Of a stretch of DNA of 64,000 nucleotides, positions 10,336-21,935 are shown piece by piece. Where the stretch lies: contig JAEBUN010000004.1 of NCBI GenBank assembly GCA_023014365.1, positions 1,426,001-1,490,000 on the forward strand. The letters run 5' to 3'. Source of the stretch: Lepiota brunneoincarnata. Lineage: Eukaryota > Basidiomycota > Agaricomycetes > Agaricales > Agaricaceae. The notes under the pieces are model-generated. The model was given only the letters and a program-made list of their open reading frames with translations. It had not been told where the DNA came from and ran no database searches. A program made the translations under genes and the position numbers. Position 1 is the stretch's first letter, and every line of letters begins with the position of its first letter.

Positions 10336-12235
10336 ATGGCCTCCCAACACCCCTTTCCTCACTCTTCCATCCCCAACTACGAGCCACCAGACCCTCCAGC
10401 CCCGCAGCAGCCAGATGCTCTCCTCGTCCTGCTTCCCCTCCTCATCGTCCTCTCCACCTTCCTCTTTCTTCTCCTTGTTTTCCTTCTCTGCGTCCTTCTC
10501 ATCCGCAGGCGTAGGGGCATCGTTCTCCGTGACCACGATGGCCCCGTCGACATGAGCCGTGAGGAGCTCATAGAGGGCGAAGGCGGCTTTGACGGTGTCG
10601 AGTCCCGGTGGCTAGAAAGCGTGAACGAGAATGTTCGCAGAGCATATAACATTGCCAAAGGTTCGTCCTTCTCTCTCTCTTCTCCATCAACCCCGGTCCT
10701 TGTCGCTCACCCTCCACGCATCGATAGACTATCAGTTCCAGTATCCCCCCAATTCACTCCCAACGGATATCACGCTCTCTCAGTTTCTGTCTATTCAGGA
10801 GAAGGGCGTTTCTGCCTGGTGTTTCGAACCAGACTATGAGACAGTCAATTCCCTTCTTGTCCATGCGCGCACCGAAATCACTTTTCTCCCGGACCCCGCT
10901 TCATCCTCCTGTGTCCAGTCCAATCTTCCCCTCCCGAAGCTCAATGAAGTCTACTACTGGGAAGTCAAAATGTTTGATCTACCAGAAACTACTACAGTAT
11001 CAGTCGGTCTGGCCACCAAACCTTATCCGCCATTCCGTCTCCCGGGTTACAACCGATATTCAGTTGCCTACCACTCTAACGGCGACAAATCACATAATTA
11101 TCCCTTCACGAGCACCCCTTTCGGCCCTCACTTGAAGGAAGGAGACGTTCTCGGGGTCGGTTATCGTCCTCGCACTGGCACTGTCTTTTTCACACGGAAC
11201 GGCCGCAAGATGGAGGATGCCTTTATTGGCCTCAGTAGGTGGAATCTCTTTCCCACAGTCGGGGCGGACGGACCCTGTAGCGTCCATGTCAACCTGGGAC
11301 AAGCTGGTTTCGTTTTCATCGAAGCTAATGTCAAGAAGTGGGGCTTGGCACCGAGCGTCGGTACCCTCGCGCCTCCCCCCGCTTACGGCAGCGAGCGGGG
11401 AAGCATACTTCTCGACGTAGGGGGTCGCATTCGCTCCAGTACCGATAACACACCTCCAAGCACACCCGGTGCATCCTCACCAACGCCGCCGCACCGTCGC
11501 TCACGCCGGTCACGGCCGTCAGGCGCTACCATTGGCTCGTCGCCTCTGCGAGCATCCTCGCTTATGGAACCCCCTCTGACTCCCCCTCCACCTATCACAC
11601 CCATTGATGAGGAGGCTGACGAGGGACATCTCCAATCAAATAATGTTTCCACTTACGCTGATCAGCCGCCACCCGATTCCCCAGATGTCGCACTCTTGAG
11701 CCAGCCTGAGGATCGACATATTGGCTCAAGGCCATCATCACCCAGCACGTCTACTCGTTCTCTTTCACCAAACGCAGGTGCGCGAAACCCCTTCATCCTA
11801 CCTCGACCTCACCGTCGTTCCCTCACTCATGCTGCAACCTCGTTATCTCAATCAGAGTCAGAAATGGCAGTTACCCTCCACCCACCTCCTGATTCGCCAA
11901 TGAGTCCCAATCCGGATCCTCCGACTCCCAATCAGCGTGATATTCGGCTTCGCGCACTCTCCAGCATGAGCTCCCACCGTCGAACGGGTAGTTCTGCTAG
12001 TGCACGGAGTGCGGATGATGAGCAACGCGTCCTGCGCGATAGCAATGCATTGACGAGACGGGAGCCCCCTGCCTACTCGCCCCTGGACGCGTTTCGGTAT
12101 GCCGAAGGCGTGCACTTAGACTTACCGGCCGATGTCATTACTGCTGCGCTTGAGGGAGACACCATCCCAGCAACCGCAGTCGGACAGAGCACTCCGTCAC
12201 GTCCCTCCGATAGGAGGAGATCTCGGAGGAGATGA
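10336..12235 (+). CDS. SSH4: Ssh4-like SPRY-domain membrane adaptor with PY motifs (Rsp5 adaptor)
   Basis: The start at 10336 (MASQHPFPHSS) gives a short lumenal tail and one strong membrane helix (LLIVLSTFLFLLLVFLLCVL) followed by RRRRG, so the bulk is cytosolic. One intron (GTTCGT ... ATCGATAG, about 10660-10732) joins NIAK to DYQFQYPPNS. The SPRY domain follows: EVYYWEVKMFDLPE, VSVGLATKPYPPFRLPG, GDVLGVGYRPRTGTVFFTRNG. After the SPRY domain is a long Ser/Pro-rich disordered tail with PPPAY and a second PPAY (REPPAYSPLDAF). PPxY motifs are bound by WW domains of the ubiquitin ligase Rsp5. By homology it would recruit Rsp5 to endosomal/vacuolar membrane cargo. Confidence 0.88.
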
Positions 12236-12401
12236 TGTGCTTGTACGCATAGGATTTGTTTGGTTAGTACTCGACTCATTAGGGAAGTTTGTTTACTCAA
12301 TAGTCGCCCAGCACTATCACGGGATATTCATATGTTTGTACTCAAGTTCAATACGCATGTTAATAGATAAACTCGCGGTACGAAGTTTGTAGACCAAATG
12401 T

Positions 12402-13301
12402 TTACAGGTTTGAGGAACAGGATGCCAAAGTCTGCATGTCGTGATAGATTGCATGGCGTTGCATTGAACACTGCCCATAACAACATGGGACAAGGATCAC
12501 TCCAGGCAGGCTAACCAGTTTTGGGCTACTGGGACCAAGCCACATCACCAGCCATAGGAACTGGTGTTGGTCGAAGTGTACGATATCTAACAGCACTTCT
12601 TCCCTCTTCCATCTGTCACCGCTGATACGCCAGAGATGGTTTTTGGATATGCACCTCCAGCCTTTGGTTTGGCTGGTCATCGTTAGGAGTTCGAACCTGT
12701 GCAATAGACCGGTCCAGACGGAACCCAAAAATAACCTCTGTCGAGAACAACGCACCTCGTAACGAACGCTCCGAACATGCTCTACCTCCCATCTCCTCAG
12801 TTCTCCAGGCTCCACATCGTCCTGTTCGTTGCTGTCCTTTGCAACATGCATCACTCTATCAGCTGTCGTGCGTCTGCTTCCTTTCCTGCTATTACTGCGG
12901 CTCGAACTCCCTCGGGAGCCCACGGGCGGCGGCTTGGATTCTATCGTCTGATGACGAGGTTTCTCTTCCGACGACAAGGACGATGATGAAGTCTCTAGCA
13001 CAACGGCAACACGTTCTACCATCACCTCCTCTCCCTTCCGTCTCCTCCTCCAGTAACACCCTTTGAGCACCCGTCTCGGCCGTTTGCCGAAAATGATATA
13101 CGCGGCCAGTGCCAGAAAAACCATACCCGCCACCATTCCAATCCCTATAAACCGATGTGGCCCTGGCTTCCCATAATCCGACGGACCGAACGCTGTGTTG
13201 TTTTCTTTTTCTGACGGGTCTTGTCCGATAATGGCATATGTGGGTGTGCAGTTGCCCGGGCAGTTTTCATCATTGTTGCTCCGCCTGAAGGGCATGTACA
13301 T
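12402..13301 (-). CDS. Unknown single-pass membrane protein
   Basis: Not recognised. From the ATG at 13301 (MYMPFRRSNNDENCPGN) there is a short Cys-containing ectodomain, then one membrane helix (IGIGMVAGMVFLALAAYIIFG) followed by a very basic stretch (KRPRRVLKGCYWRRRRKGEE). A Ser/Arg-rich cytosolic tail follows with an acidic QDDVEPGELRRWEVEHVRS end. The charge pattern suggests type I/III topology with the tail in the cytosol. The frame stays open to 12402, but the last 110 codons look less coding. A splice (GTGCGT ... CTCGACAG) or an earlier end is possible, so the C-terminus is uncertain. Confidence 0.5.
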   Translation of the reverse strand: MYMPFRRSNNDENCPGNCTPTYAIIGQDPSEKENNTAFGPSDYGKPGPHRFIGIGMVAGMVFLALAAYIIFGKRPRRVLKGCYWRRRRKGEEVMVERVAVVLETSSSSLSSEEKPRHQTIESKPPPVGSRGSSSRSNSRKGSRRTTADRVMHVAKDSNEQDDVEPGELRRWEVEHVRSVRYEVRCSRQRLFLGSVWTGLLHRFELLTMTSQTKGWRCISKNHLWRISGDRWKREEVLLDIVHFDQHQFLWLVMWLGPSSPKLVSLPGVILVPCCYGQCSMQRHAIYHDMQTLASCSSNL

Positions 13302-13878
13302 GGTTGGCTGATGGAGGGGGTGAGGGAGGGAGGGAGGGGTAGGGAGGGGGCAGGAATGGAAGAAGGAGTCTAGCTGAAACTGAGCTCCTCCCTTTTGTAA
13401 CTTATTAACGTAGAGTGACTGGTAGCATAATCGCACTTTACGCTAACCTGTTTGGTGGTGATTGTTATCAAATTCCATGTTTAATAGCGTTCTTCTCCTC
13501 GGACGGCGCTGATGCAATCAGTGCTTCTGGATCGCTTCTTGGCAGATGAGTGATCCCATTTGGCAACTCGGGTTGCCATTGGTAGGGGGGGTCCCGGCAA
13601 GGAATTCTCTATTTCTTTAGGGGGGAGGAGACAAATGTCATCTCGGTATTGCTTCAACCATGGCATTTGAGGTATTGCCACAATAAATTTATGTCCCGCC
13701 GTATTAGGCTTCACAGCACCACCTCCCACAAGCCCTTTGAACGACAATGGGGCGCGGATGCCCAGGGGACCTCTGTCACTCTACAGAAAGTGGACACATA
13801 ATATTAGGTAAAAATGGGGGGTGTCCACGAAATAATGTGTCCACAACAATTGCACTTCTTTGTACGTACAAAGCTGAA
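13302..13878. other. Intergenic; contains a short inverted repeat
   Basis: About 580 bp between the membrane-protein start and the DRS1 stop. No convincing gene. It contains a perfect-stem-like inverted repeat at 13790-13844. Confidence 0.5.
13790..13844. repeat. Short inverted repeat / hairpin
   Basis: Arm 1 is GTGGACACATAATATT (13790-13805) and arm 2 is AATAATGTGTCCAC (13831-13844), with GTGTCCAC occurring once more in the loop (13821-13828). The stem could form a cruciform or be the core of a tiny non-autonomous element. No clear target-site duplication is visible. Confidence 0.6.
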
Positions 13879-15787
13879 TCAAGGCTCCAACCGCTTGGGG
13901 TCTCTAGGGAACAAAGAGGCTCGCCGGATATTGCCCAGCTTCAAGAACAGCATTAATACACGTTCCAATCCAATACCACCACCTCCGTGAGGCGGACAGC
14001 CCATGCGGAATGCGTTGACGTAATCTTTCATGGACTCCGGATCGACGCCTTTGCCGCGCATCTTCTCGCACAGCACATGAGGATCATGGATACGTTGTGC
14101 CCCGGAGAGAATCTCTTCCCCGCGCATGAAGAAATCATAAGAGTTGGATATTGTCTAGAATTTCATTAGTCAGAACAGGATAGTGCCAGGGCCAATAATG
14201 CGCACGGGATCTTCTGGATCAGGCATAGTGTAGAATGGGCGAAGCGCCATTGGGAACTTGTCAACGATAAAATAATCTGTGTCGTATTTTTCCTTCACAA
14301 TGCGGCCAAGAAGCTTCTCCCTTCGCGTGCTTGGCTATGTTAAGCCAATGCGATGTTCTGATTAAACACCACTCACTCAATATCATCCAATTCCTCCCTT
14401 GGCTCACCGTTCTCTACCAGTAGGTCGACCGCTTCCCTGAAAGTGAGCTTAAGGGTCCCCTCTGGTCCTTCTCTCCATTTAAACTCATCCGCCGGGAACT
14501 GCTGACGGACAACCTCTATCTCCTTCTTGTACTTATCTCGCAGCCCTCGGAAAATGTGCAAGAAAAGACCATCGAGCAGTTCCACGACCTCATGGTAGTG
14601 CTCTTCTATAGCCATCTCCAAATCAAGGCCGACAAACTCCGTCATATGACGATGCGTATTGGAATCCTCGGCACGAAAGACCGGACCAATCTCATAGACT
14701 CGTTCAAAGTCGGCAGCAATTGCCATCTGTTTTGGTAGTTGAGGTGACTGTGCGAGATATGCGTTCCCTGGTAACGTCTCAGATCGTTGGTATAACGCAA
14801 AGGGTCGGTAGCCTGCCTTTAAAGTAGTCGACCCTAAAAACGGAAGCACCAGATTCTGTGGCAGCACCTTGTAATTTGGGACTATGGATTTCGATGAAAC
14901 GGTTGGCGTGGAGGTATTCACGGAAGAGTTCTCCGATAGCTGCTTGAAGACCAAAGATACCCTGGCTGGTCCGGGTCTGAGGGATGAACATCATTGGTGA
15001 CGAGCCTCTTGGCCAACTTGTGGACTCACCCGAAGGTCGACAACGCGGCCATTTAAGCGGGTTTCTAAAAGCACTCTGTTGTATTGCACTTCGCCTTCTT
15101 GTGCGTCGACCTCAGGGCGGGCAGCATCCTCCAGAGAGAATGGCAGTCGTCCATCAACACCCGAGATAAGGTGAACCTAGCAGCGTGGAATGAAGTGAGG
15201 TAAGGGAGAGTGTGAGATGGTCATATTACCTTGGTAAGATGGACTTCGACATCGCTAACACTGGCGCTCTTGATTGGCTCTGGTGATTTACGCACAACAC
15301 CCTCGACGAGGATAATACTCTCGTCCGTTAAACTCGCGATCCACTTGACCATCTGCTTGGAGATCTTTTCCGGGGTGACAGTGGCCAGGGCTTGGACAGT
15401 ATGAGTTTGCTGGCGGAGACTGAGAAAGACCATTTTGTTTCCTTGGGCACGAGATGTCTGGACTCGAACACGAAGCAGAACCGTCTCCCCATCACGGTTA
15501 GATAGAGATGATACCTCTACTCTCTGTCGACGGGGTCGGGACTGTGACTGGTGGAGAGGCAGGATGCCATAGAAATCTGCAGCGTAATCCTGAAAGGTAG
15601 GTGAATTGCGAGATACGGCGTGAAGCAGGGTAGAGCTGCGTACGGGTTCTGCGGAGACTTTTTGCTGAGCAATCTCCTGTTTCGCAGCCTTCTTCTTCGC
15701 TTTCTCGGCTGCCTTGGCCTGTTTCTTCAACTCATTCTTAGACGGGCCCTTGTCTTCGGCTGGCGTTTCGGGTTGTTGTTCAGACAT
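13879..15787 (-). CDS. DPS1: Cytoplasmic aspartyl-tRNA synthetase (class IIb)
   Basis: Charges tRNA-Asp with aspartate. The N-terminal extension is Lys-rich ([17 protein letters not shown]) as in fungal cytosolic AspRS, followed by the OB-fold anticodon-binding domain ([32 protein letters not shown]). Class II blocks: the dimer-interface block with [28 protein letters not shown]-type motif ([13 protein letters not shown]), [12 protein letters not shown], motif 2 ([21 protein letters not shown]) and motif 3 ([14 protein letters not shown]). It ends in [15 protein letters not shown], the usual eukaryotic terminus. An intron at 14816-14768 needs a GC donor. The start lies 170 bp from the divergent aspartate aminotransferase. 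Confidence 0.94.
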
Positions 15788-15957
15788 GACTCAACTTGAG
15801 AGAGAGATATGTGATCTCGCATAGATAACCTCATCAGTGGGGCCGGGTGTCGGCACTAACCGCCGGACGAAGAGGCGTATTAGTGCCGCAGTAGCGCCGA
15901 CAGCCGGGAAATTTTGTTCTAATATTCCGCGTTCGTTGTTGTTCATACACTAACCCG

Positions 15958-17529
15958 ATGCTTACTACCTCTCTCGCTCGTCGTACCGTCTCTGGCTTCA
16001 GCCATGGCCCCCTTCGTTCTCTTTCAATCTGGTCTACCGTCCCTGCAGGCCCTCCTGACCCAATCCTCGGTATGTCTCTCCCCTCCCGTCATGTTTCTTT
16101 CTTTCCACCCAAGCTCTCGTATTGACGTATTCTTTCTTCACGAGGTGTGACCGAGGCTTTCAAGGCAGACAAAAATCCCCGAAAAATCAACCTCGGCGTC
16201 GGTGCATACAGAGATGAGAAAGGGAAACCCTACATCTTGGAAACTGTGAAGAAGGTACGGTTTCCCAACCTCCCCCTCTTTCCTGCTTGTACTTACTCGG
16301 AACCACAGGCGGAGGAAATTGTCAATGCTTCCAAGCCAGACAAGGAGTATTTGCCTATCACTGGTCTTGCCGAATTCACCCAGCGTGCCGCCCGTTTAGC
16401 CTACGGCGCTGAGAGCACCCCTCTTAACCAGAATGCTGTAGGCGAAACTACAACTCCCTTCTTGTATGTCTCACGACCTCCCTAGATATCAGTTACCCAA
16501 TCCATCTCGGGTACTGGTGCCCTCCGCATTGGTGGCGCCTTCCTCGCTCGCCACTACCCTCACTCCAAAGCTATCTATGTTCCGGCTCCCACTTGGGGAA
16601 ATCACATTCCTTTGTTCCAAGATTCTGGCCTCGAGGTTCGAGGCTACCGTTATTTCGACAAAAGTACTGTTGGACTTGATTTTGAGGGGCTGAAGGCCGA
16701 CCTTCTGGTGCGCGCCAACTTCCCTGTTGACTGAATATGGCGATTGATGTGTGATCCTAGGCTGCTCCTGAGGGCTCAATAGTTCTCTTGCATGCGTGCG
16801 CTCACAACCCCACTGGTATTGATCCCACGCAGGAACAGTGGGTTACCATTTGCAACATCGTCAAAGAGAGGAAACTCTTCCCCTTCTTTGACATGGCCTA
16901 TCAAGGTTTTGCGTCTGGTTCAACCGATCGTGACGCGTATGCGGTTCGCTTGTTCGTCCAGGAGGGGCATCAAATCGCTATCGCCCAATCATTCGCTAAA
17001 AATATGGGCCTCTATGGAGAGCGTGTTGGCGCCTTCTCATTGACGACCGCCGACCCTGAGGAGAAGGCACGCGTTGACAGTCAGCTCAAGATCATCATCC
17101 GTCCCATGTACTCCAATCCCCCGTCACATGGTGCTCGGGTTGCCAATGCCATCCTTGGCAACGAAGCCCTCTATACCCAGTGGATTGGTGAGGTCAAGGG
17201 TATGGCTGATAGGATTATCAGTATGCGCGAGAAGCTTTACAACACTCTCACTTACGATCTGAAGACTCCAGGCGAATGGAGTCACATCAAGAGTCAAATC
17301 GGAATGTTCAGGTAAGAGCGCTCGTACGAAATCGCCGCCGCAATTCTCATCAGTTGCCCCGCGCAACTCTAGTTTTACCGGCCTGACTGCACCCCAAACG
17401 AAGGCGCTTGCGGAAAAGGCTCATGTATATATGACTTCTAACGGTCGTATCTCTATGGCTGGCTTGAACGGTGGCAACATCGAGTACTTTGCACAAAGCG
17501 TGGATGCTGCTGTGAGAGGGACTCTTTGA
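15958..17529 (+). CDS. AAT1: Aspartate aminotransferase, mitochondrial type
   Basis: PLP enzyme that interconverts aspartate/2-oxoglutarate and oxaloacetate/glutamate; part of the malate-aspartate shuttle. The N-terminus [13 protein letters not shown] is Arg/Ser-rich without acids, a likely mitochondrial presequence. Conserved blocks: [56 protein letters not shown] with the PLP-contact Asn, [11 protein letters not shown], and [16 protein letters not shown] with the Schiff-base Lys. The C-terminal part has [11 protein letters not shown] and [16 protein letters not shown]. About six short introns, all GT-AG, keep the frame. Stop TGA at 17527-17529. Confidence 0.94.
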
Positions 17530-17541
17530 ACACAGAGTTGA

Positions 17542-17647
17542 GACTTTGGATTACTCGCCCACCCTAAATGACCTGGACAAAAGTGGAATACTAGCTCTTA
17601 ATATCACTCATGGTTCTGAATGGGCGTGATGGGCGAGTCCAAAAGTC
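17542..17647. repeat. Inverted-repeat element of about 106 bp
   Basis: Left arm GACTTTGGATTACTCGCCCAC (17542-17562) and right arm 17626-17647, reading GACTTTTGGACTCGCCCATCAC as reverse complement, form imperfect terminal inverted repeats of about 20 bp. It sits just after the AAT1 stop. Size and structure resemble a MITE, but no target-site duplication is obvious and no second copy is visible in the window. Confidence 0.45.
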
Positions 17648-17751
17648 ACGAGGCCCAGGTATACGCTTCACTTTAAGCCTGAGTTAGAGTTTGACTCGCA
17701 TTTGAAAAAAATTCTTTCTTCCACAGAGGGTCCTTTGTCTCTTGCCTCGAC

Positions 17752-19635
17752 CATGGCACCCTTACCCCAGAGTCCATCCTTTTCTCTCCCAGGAGCTTGG
17801 CCGGCGAGTCCAAGTCCAAAACTCCGCGTTGGGCAACAAGAGCGCAATGCCGGCGACCCGCACTACCTGCGCTCCAGCCAGCGCCCCGCTGACCTGCACT
17901 ACCGCAAGGCGTCTGTTCATCGTACAGCCCAAACCCGCATTAATTCCGGGACCATTGGCCCCATACCAGACAACACACTCACAAGCACTGCCGTACGTTT
18001 GGTACCCCTGATACATACTCAATTATAACCTTTTCCAGTCTGGCGATCTCAGCCTCCAACCCTCTCGGGCGGTATATGTCGACTACCTCCTCGAAGACCT
18101 AACCTCACATACCTTCTTTTCCAGAATACGTCCTTCTCGAGCGCATATACGAGCCCAACAACGCCAAATACTTCTCTCTCCCCAAAAACACCTGACAATG
18201 CAAGGCAGAGAGACGAAAGCAAAATAGATGCGCAGAAAACAATCATTGGAAACGACCCAATTGGGCAAAGGAATAAAGACCCCTGCCCTCTTCTCGTCGG
18301 CTCCTTGGAAGGAATAGAAACTTACACGGATCAGACCTTCCTCTCGCTTCCCGAAATCCCAGACCTCGCCTCCTTATCTTCTCTGAGAGAAGAGTTTCGA
18401 ATCAGTCGAAGAGAGTTCAGTGTGTCAGATAGTCGATCGAGCCGCCAAGTATGCCTCGACGAGAGCTTTTTCGAAGCACATACAATCTCTATGCAACAGG
18501 AAAGCTTCGATACCTTGTCTTCCTCTTCTATCCAATTCCGCCAGACGAATCCCTTGCCGATAGAATCGCTAGACATGAACGCGAAATCACTACGGTTTCC
18601 ACAGCCAGATGGCCGTGATTCCTGGACTCTTTTTCTTTCCCCGAGATCCATATCTTCCGAGGGCCTATCGATACCACGGGTGACACCAAAGACTCTGGTC
18701 CCTACACTGCCAACGGAGTCGGGATGTGAGACCACGAACCCAGGGCCTCCTGCCATTCGAAGGAGCTGGCGGGCTTCTGTGAACCCCCCTTACTTTTCTC
18801 GTCTTCAGCACGAAGACACGAGCACTACCCAGTACGCCAGGGATATATTGGAACGTGCCTTTGGCGTTGATGGGGTCAAGTCCAATTTGGTGCTAACCAC
18901 TCCAAGAGGAGCCAGCAGTCCCACAAATTTCTATACCCTCCCAGCCACGGACGCGAGACAACCCGAGGCCATACGAAACAACTCCTCCGATGTTCACCTA
19001 CCGCGCAGGGCCAAGATACTGCATACAGTAAAGAGAATACGGCAGAAAGTACGAGGGATGCTCGAAAAACTTGCAGCCAAGGACTACGCATCGGCCAACT
19101 ACCAGGACAAGTTCGCGACACCCCAATCCCCTTGTCAGCATTCAACTCGAGCCCCGACTACGGGAAGCGCTCAACAGGCCTTTCCACAGACACATTGGTG
19201 CCAATCCGAGGGACTATACGTATGCGTTGTGTCATCTTTATAGGCGGACCATTAACCATTTCTTTCCAGTGCCCCTCTGCGACTGCCTGTGATACACAGT
19301 CCAAACAAGACAGGCTCGATCCCGAAATCCTGTCTCATGTCTCTCATGACAAGACTCAATGGCAGCCAACAGAACCTTCGACATCCACTAGCCCGCCCAC
19401 TCATCATGATGGGTTCGATACCCCACGCAAGCTGAACATTCAAACACCCTTCACGAGGATTCACGGCAGCCACATTCTTCAGACACCAACTGGGCGCCGC
19501 AAACGTACGAGTGTGTGCGAGGACACACCTGAACATGAAACCTTTGGGTACGCTAGTAAGAAGCCCGAGAAAATCAATAGCAAGCAACGTCGGTCTCTCT
19601 TTCGCCTTAGTTTCCATTCCGATCGAAAACATTGA
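17752..19635 (+). CDS. Unknown Ser/Thr/Pro-rich, probably disordered protein
   Basis: Not recognised. The start at 17752 (ACCATGG context; MAPLPQSPSFSLPGAW) and three introns give one continuous frame. Exon 1 ends near 17992. GTACGT ... TTTTCCAG (to about 18038) joins to SGDLSLQPSRA. GTATAT ... CTTTTCCAG (about 18071-18122) joins to NTSFSSAYTSPTTP. After about 19219 a fourth junction (GTATGC ... TTTCCAG) joins GLY to CPSATACDTQ. The product is about 550 residues, rich in Ser, Pro, Thr and Arg, with basic clusters (RRAKILHTVKRIRQKVRG, KQRRSLFRLSFHSDRKH) and no domain I can name. The stop is only 17 bp from the convergent ELP5 stop. Confidence 0.6.
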
Positions 19636-19652
19636 GCAACCACTCTGATTCT

Positions 19653-20912
19653 TCATATATCCAAATCGTCGTCAGGATCGTCATCATCGATATCATCCGC
19701 AGAATCAGGGTCATAGAAGATAGCACCAGACCCGGGTCTTATATTATCCAAACGTTGACCTGTTTTTGTCAATTAGCCAGGGCTACACGATGCTTTAGGG
19801 TTATAGAACTGACCTTCATGGGTGTACGGGAGTGGTACTTGAGCTCGCGACAGCTGCTGAGATGCGTTTAACTTGAGGTCGAATGATAGATCTCGTGTTG
19901 GGTCTGGCGCAGCCTGAGAGCCGAGGTCAGTATGGCTGTGCATTTGAATAAAGGAGGCAGCAACCTCAGCTGTATGCTTCGGAAGGAACAAGGATTTGAT
20001 ATCCTGCAAGTCTGAGATCGAGCAGGGTAATCCTTTGAGTGCATTCCAGCCCTCCAACACCCTTTCAGTGCCACGCTTTTTAGACTGGACACTGATGCCT
20101 CGGGCGAGGATTTCGATAACCATCTCAGAACCGCTTCCACTACCCTCTCCACGTAGGCCAAAGGATAAGCGTTCTGCTTCGTGGGTCCTTTCACTGATGG
20201 GTACGAATATACCCCAAAACTTGATATCAGGTGTAGTCGGTGGAGGCGATATCATGTATTCTTCCGAGAGAGAACGAAATAGAGACGTCGGGTGGGTGGT
20301 CAAATGCACCAAGGATGACGAAAAGTCCGTTTGACACAGGAGGATGGCATCATCACTTGGCTTGACGGAGTGCACGATCAGCTGCGAGGGCTCTAATAGG
20401 CGGAAATTAGCCCAGTGCCATGAGGAGGACTGAAAGAAAACAGACGGGAATGGGTTCTGGTATGCTGCAATATCTCGTGGAGAAGTTCGTATGTTCCTAC
20501 TGTTGGCAGCAAATTCTCAGAGAGTGTTTCCAGAGAGTCGATGATAATATTCAAGGGTTTGTCTCGAGGGCCTAAACATAGGCCGTCAAAAAAACAGTAT
20601 GAATTCGGCCTCTTAACATTTCTGCATACCACTCTCTATTGCTGACAACAGTTCAGCCCTGATATCATGTAGTTCGGCATAACCGGGGACTTTCGCTGTC
20701 CAATCATAAACCTGAACTGTTGAGGCCTCACTGGACCCCTGTTCCACCAAGGTCGGTGGATCGTAAAGAAGGGCGAAGACGAGGGTATGGGTAGAGGGCC
20801 GGGTGGTTAATTTACGAAGGATGGGGAGTATAGATTGTGCCGCAGTTGACTGCAGGAGTAAGAAAGGATGGCCTGTACTAGACTGGTCGAGCAGGAGTGG
20901 AAGTAACATCAA
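19653..20912 (-). CDS. ELP5: Elongator complex subunit Elp5
   Basis: Elp5 belongs to the Elp4-5-6 RecA-like ring of Elongator, which modifies wobble uridines of tRNAs. The N-terminal part (LLPLLLDQSS..HPFLLLQSTAAQS) and LNIIIDSLETLSENL fit the degenerate RecA fold without Walker motifs. The C-terminal signature is clear: LSFDLKLNASQQLSRAQVPLPYTHEG, then after an intron GSGAIFYDPDSADD and an acidic DDDDPDDDLDI end. This acidic tail is typical for fungal Elp5. Start 20912 or three bases later. The Ser-rich middle (GSGSGSEMVIEIL) lies between the two conserved parts. Confidence 0.87.
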
Positions 20913-20944
20913 TGATGCCGAAAATTATGTAGATGGCTATGTAA

Positions 20945-21796
20945 TTAACTGGATTTTTTCCCTCTGTCCTTCCTGCCAAGGATTGTAGTATGATATCTCC
21001 ATCGCCCGAATATACCAGTCGATGCGTGTGTAGGCGAAAGTCGAAACCCTGCTTGTCGGTAGCACTCGTGGATGTACGGGGTTAGAAGAGGCGCGGCCAC
21101 TCCTTGGATAGAGTCTAGGGCAGTGTGTTTTTCGAATGCATTTTCAACTGCATGGAGAAGAAGGTCATGTTGTATTCCGGTGCCTCGGTACGCCTCCTCG
21201 ACGTAGAAATGCCTAATAAGCCCCTTCCTGGTCTTCCCAGCATCACGGGTATCGATGGCTATCATGCCCACAAACATATCGCCAAACTCGAGGATCCAAA
21301 ACCCAGACCCAGGAGACTGATTATAATATTCCACAGGATCCCGCATGTCCTTGTTCCGAATCGCTCCCTGCGTACGATCCTCAAAATGAGGACGGTTTTT
21401 CCTATGATAATTAATACCATCAGATTAGAATTTCATATGACAGGCTTGCATTACCAGTCTATCATGAACATCATGGGGACGGCCATCGAAGCAAAGGCAG
21501 GTAGGGGTTTCAGAAATCCTAGGATGCCCAGAAGACCCCGATGACTCGAGGGCCACCAGTTCATTAGGTGGACAAAAGCCAAGGAGAACAAGACCCATAT
21601 CGTGATAGTCAGGGGATGAGTGTAGACTACAAAGGACGCGAGATTAAGTCTGTGCAAAGAACAAGAAAGATACACTCTCACTTTGACGGTTTGCAATAGC
21701 CAGACTCTCGAGGTTAGCTTTTCCGACGGCGAATAGCGCAAGCCTCTTGTCGGACGCAGTGAGCGAGCGTATGCGAGCCTCTTTGTTGTTGCTCAT
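20945..21796 (-). CDS. GNAT-family N-acetyltransferase with membrane segment
   Basis: The start at 21796 (MSNNKEARIRSLTASDKR) opens a GNAT fold. An intron ending TTTGTAG joins ANRQ to IYTHPLTITIWVLFSLAFVHL, a hydrophobic helix, and a second weak helix follows (FASMAVPMMFMI). Motif A of GNAT proteins is visible as KGLIRHFYVEEAYRGTGIQHDLL, where R-G-T-G-I is the acetyl-CoA pyrophosphate loop. YIHECYRQAGFRL is the usual C-terminal strand-helix. The membrane insertion recalls NAT8-like acetyltransferases of the ER, but the acceptor substrate is unknown. It is divergent from the dienelactone hydrolase gene with 139 bp between starts. Confidence 0.78.
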
Positions 21797-21935
21797 GTTC
21801 GCGGGAGGGTCCACAGTGCTATGGAGGACGGACCAGAAGGCAGGGGAGGGGCCACGACTGCAAAAAGCATGGCCATCATGCATCTGTCATATGCCAGTCC
21901 CGCATCACTTGTGCTCTCCCCATAACAGGCACACT

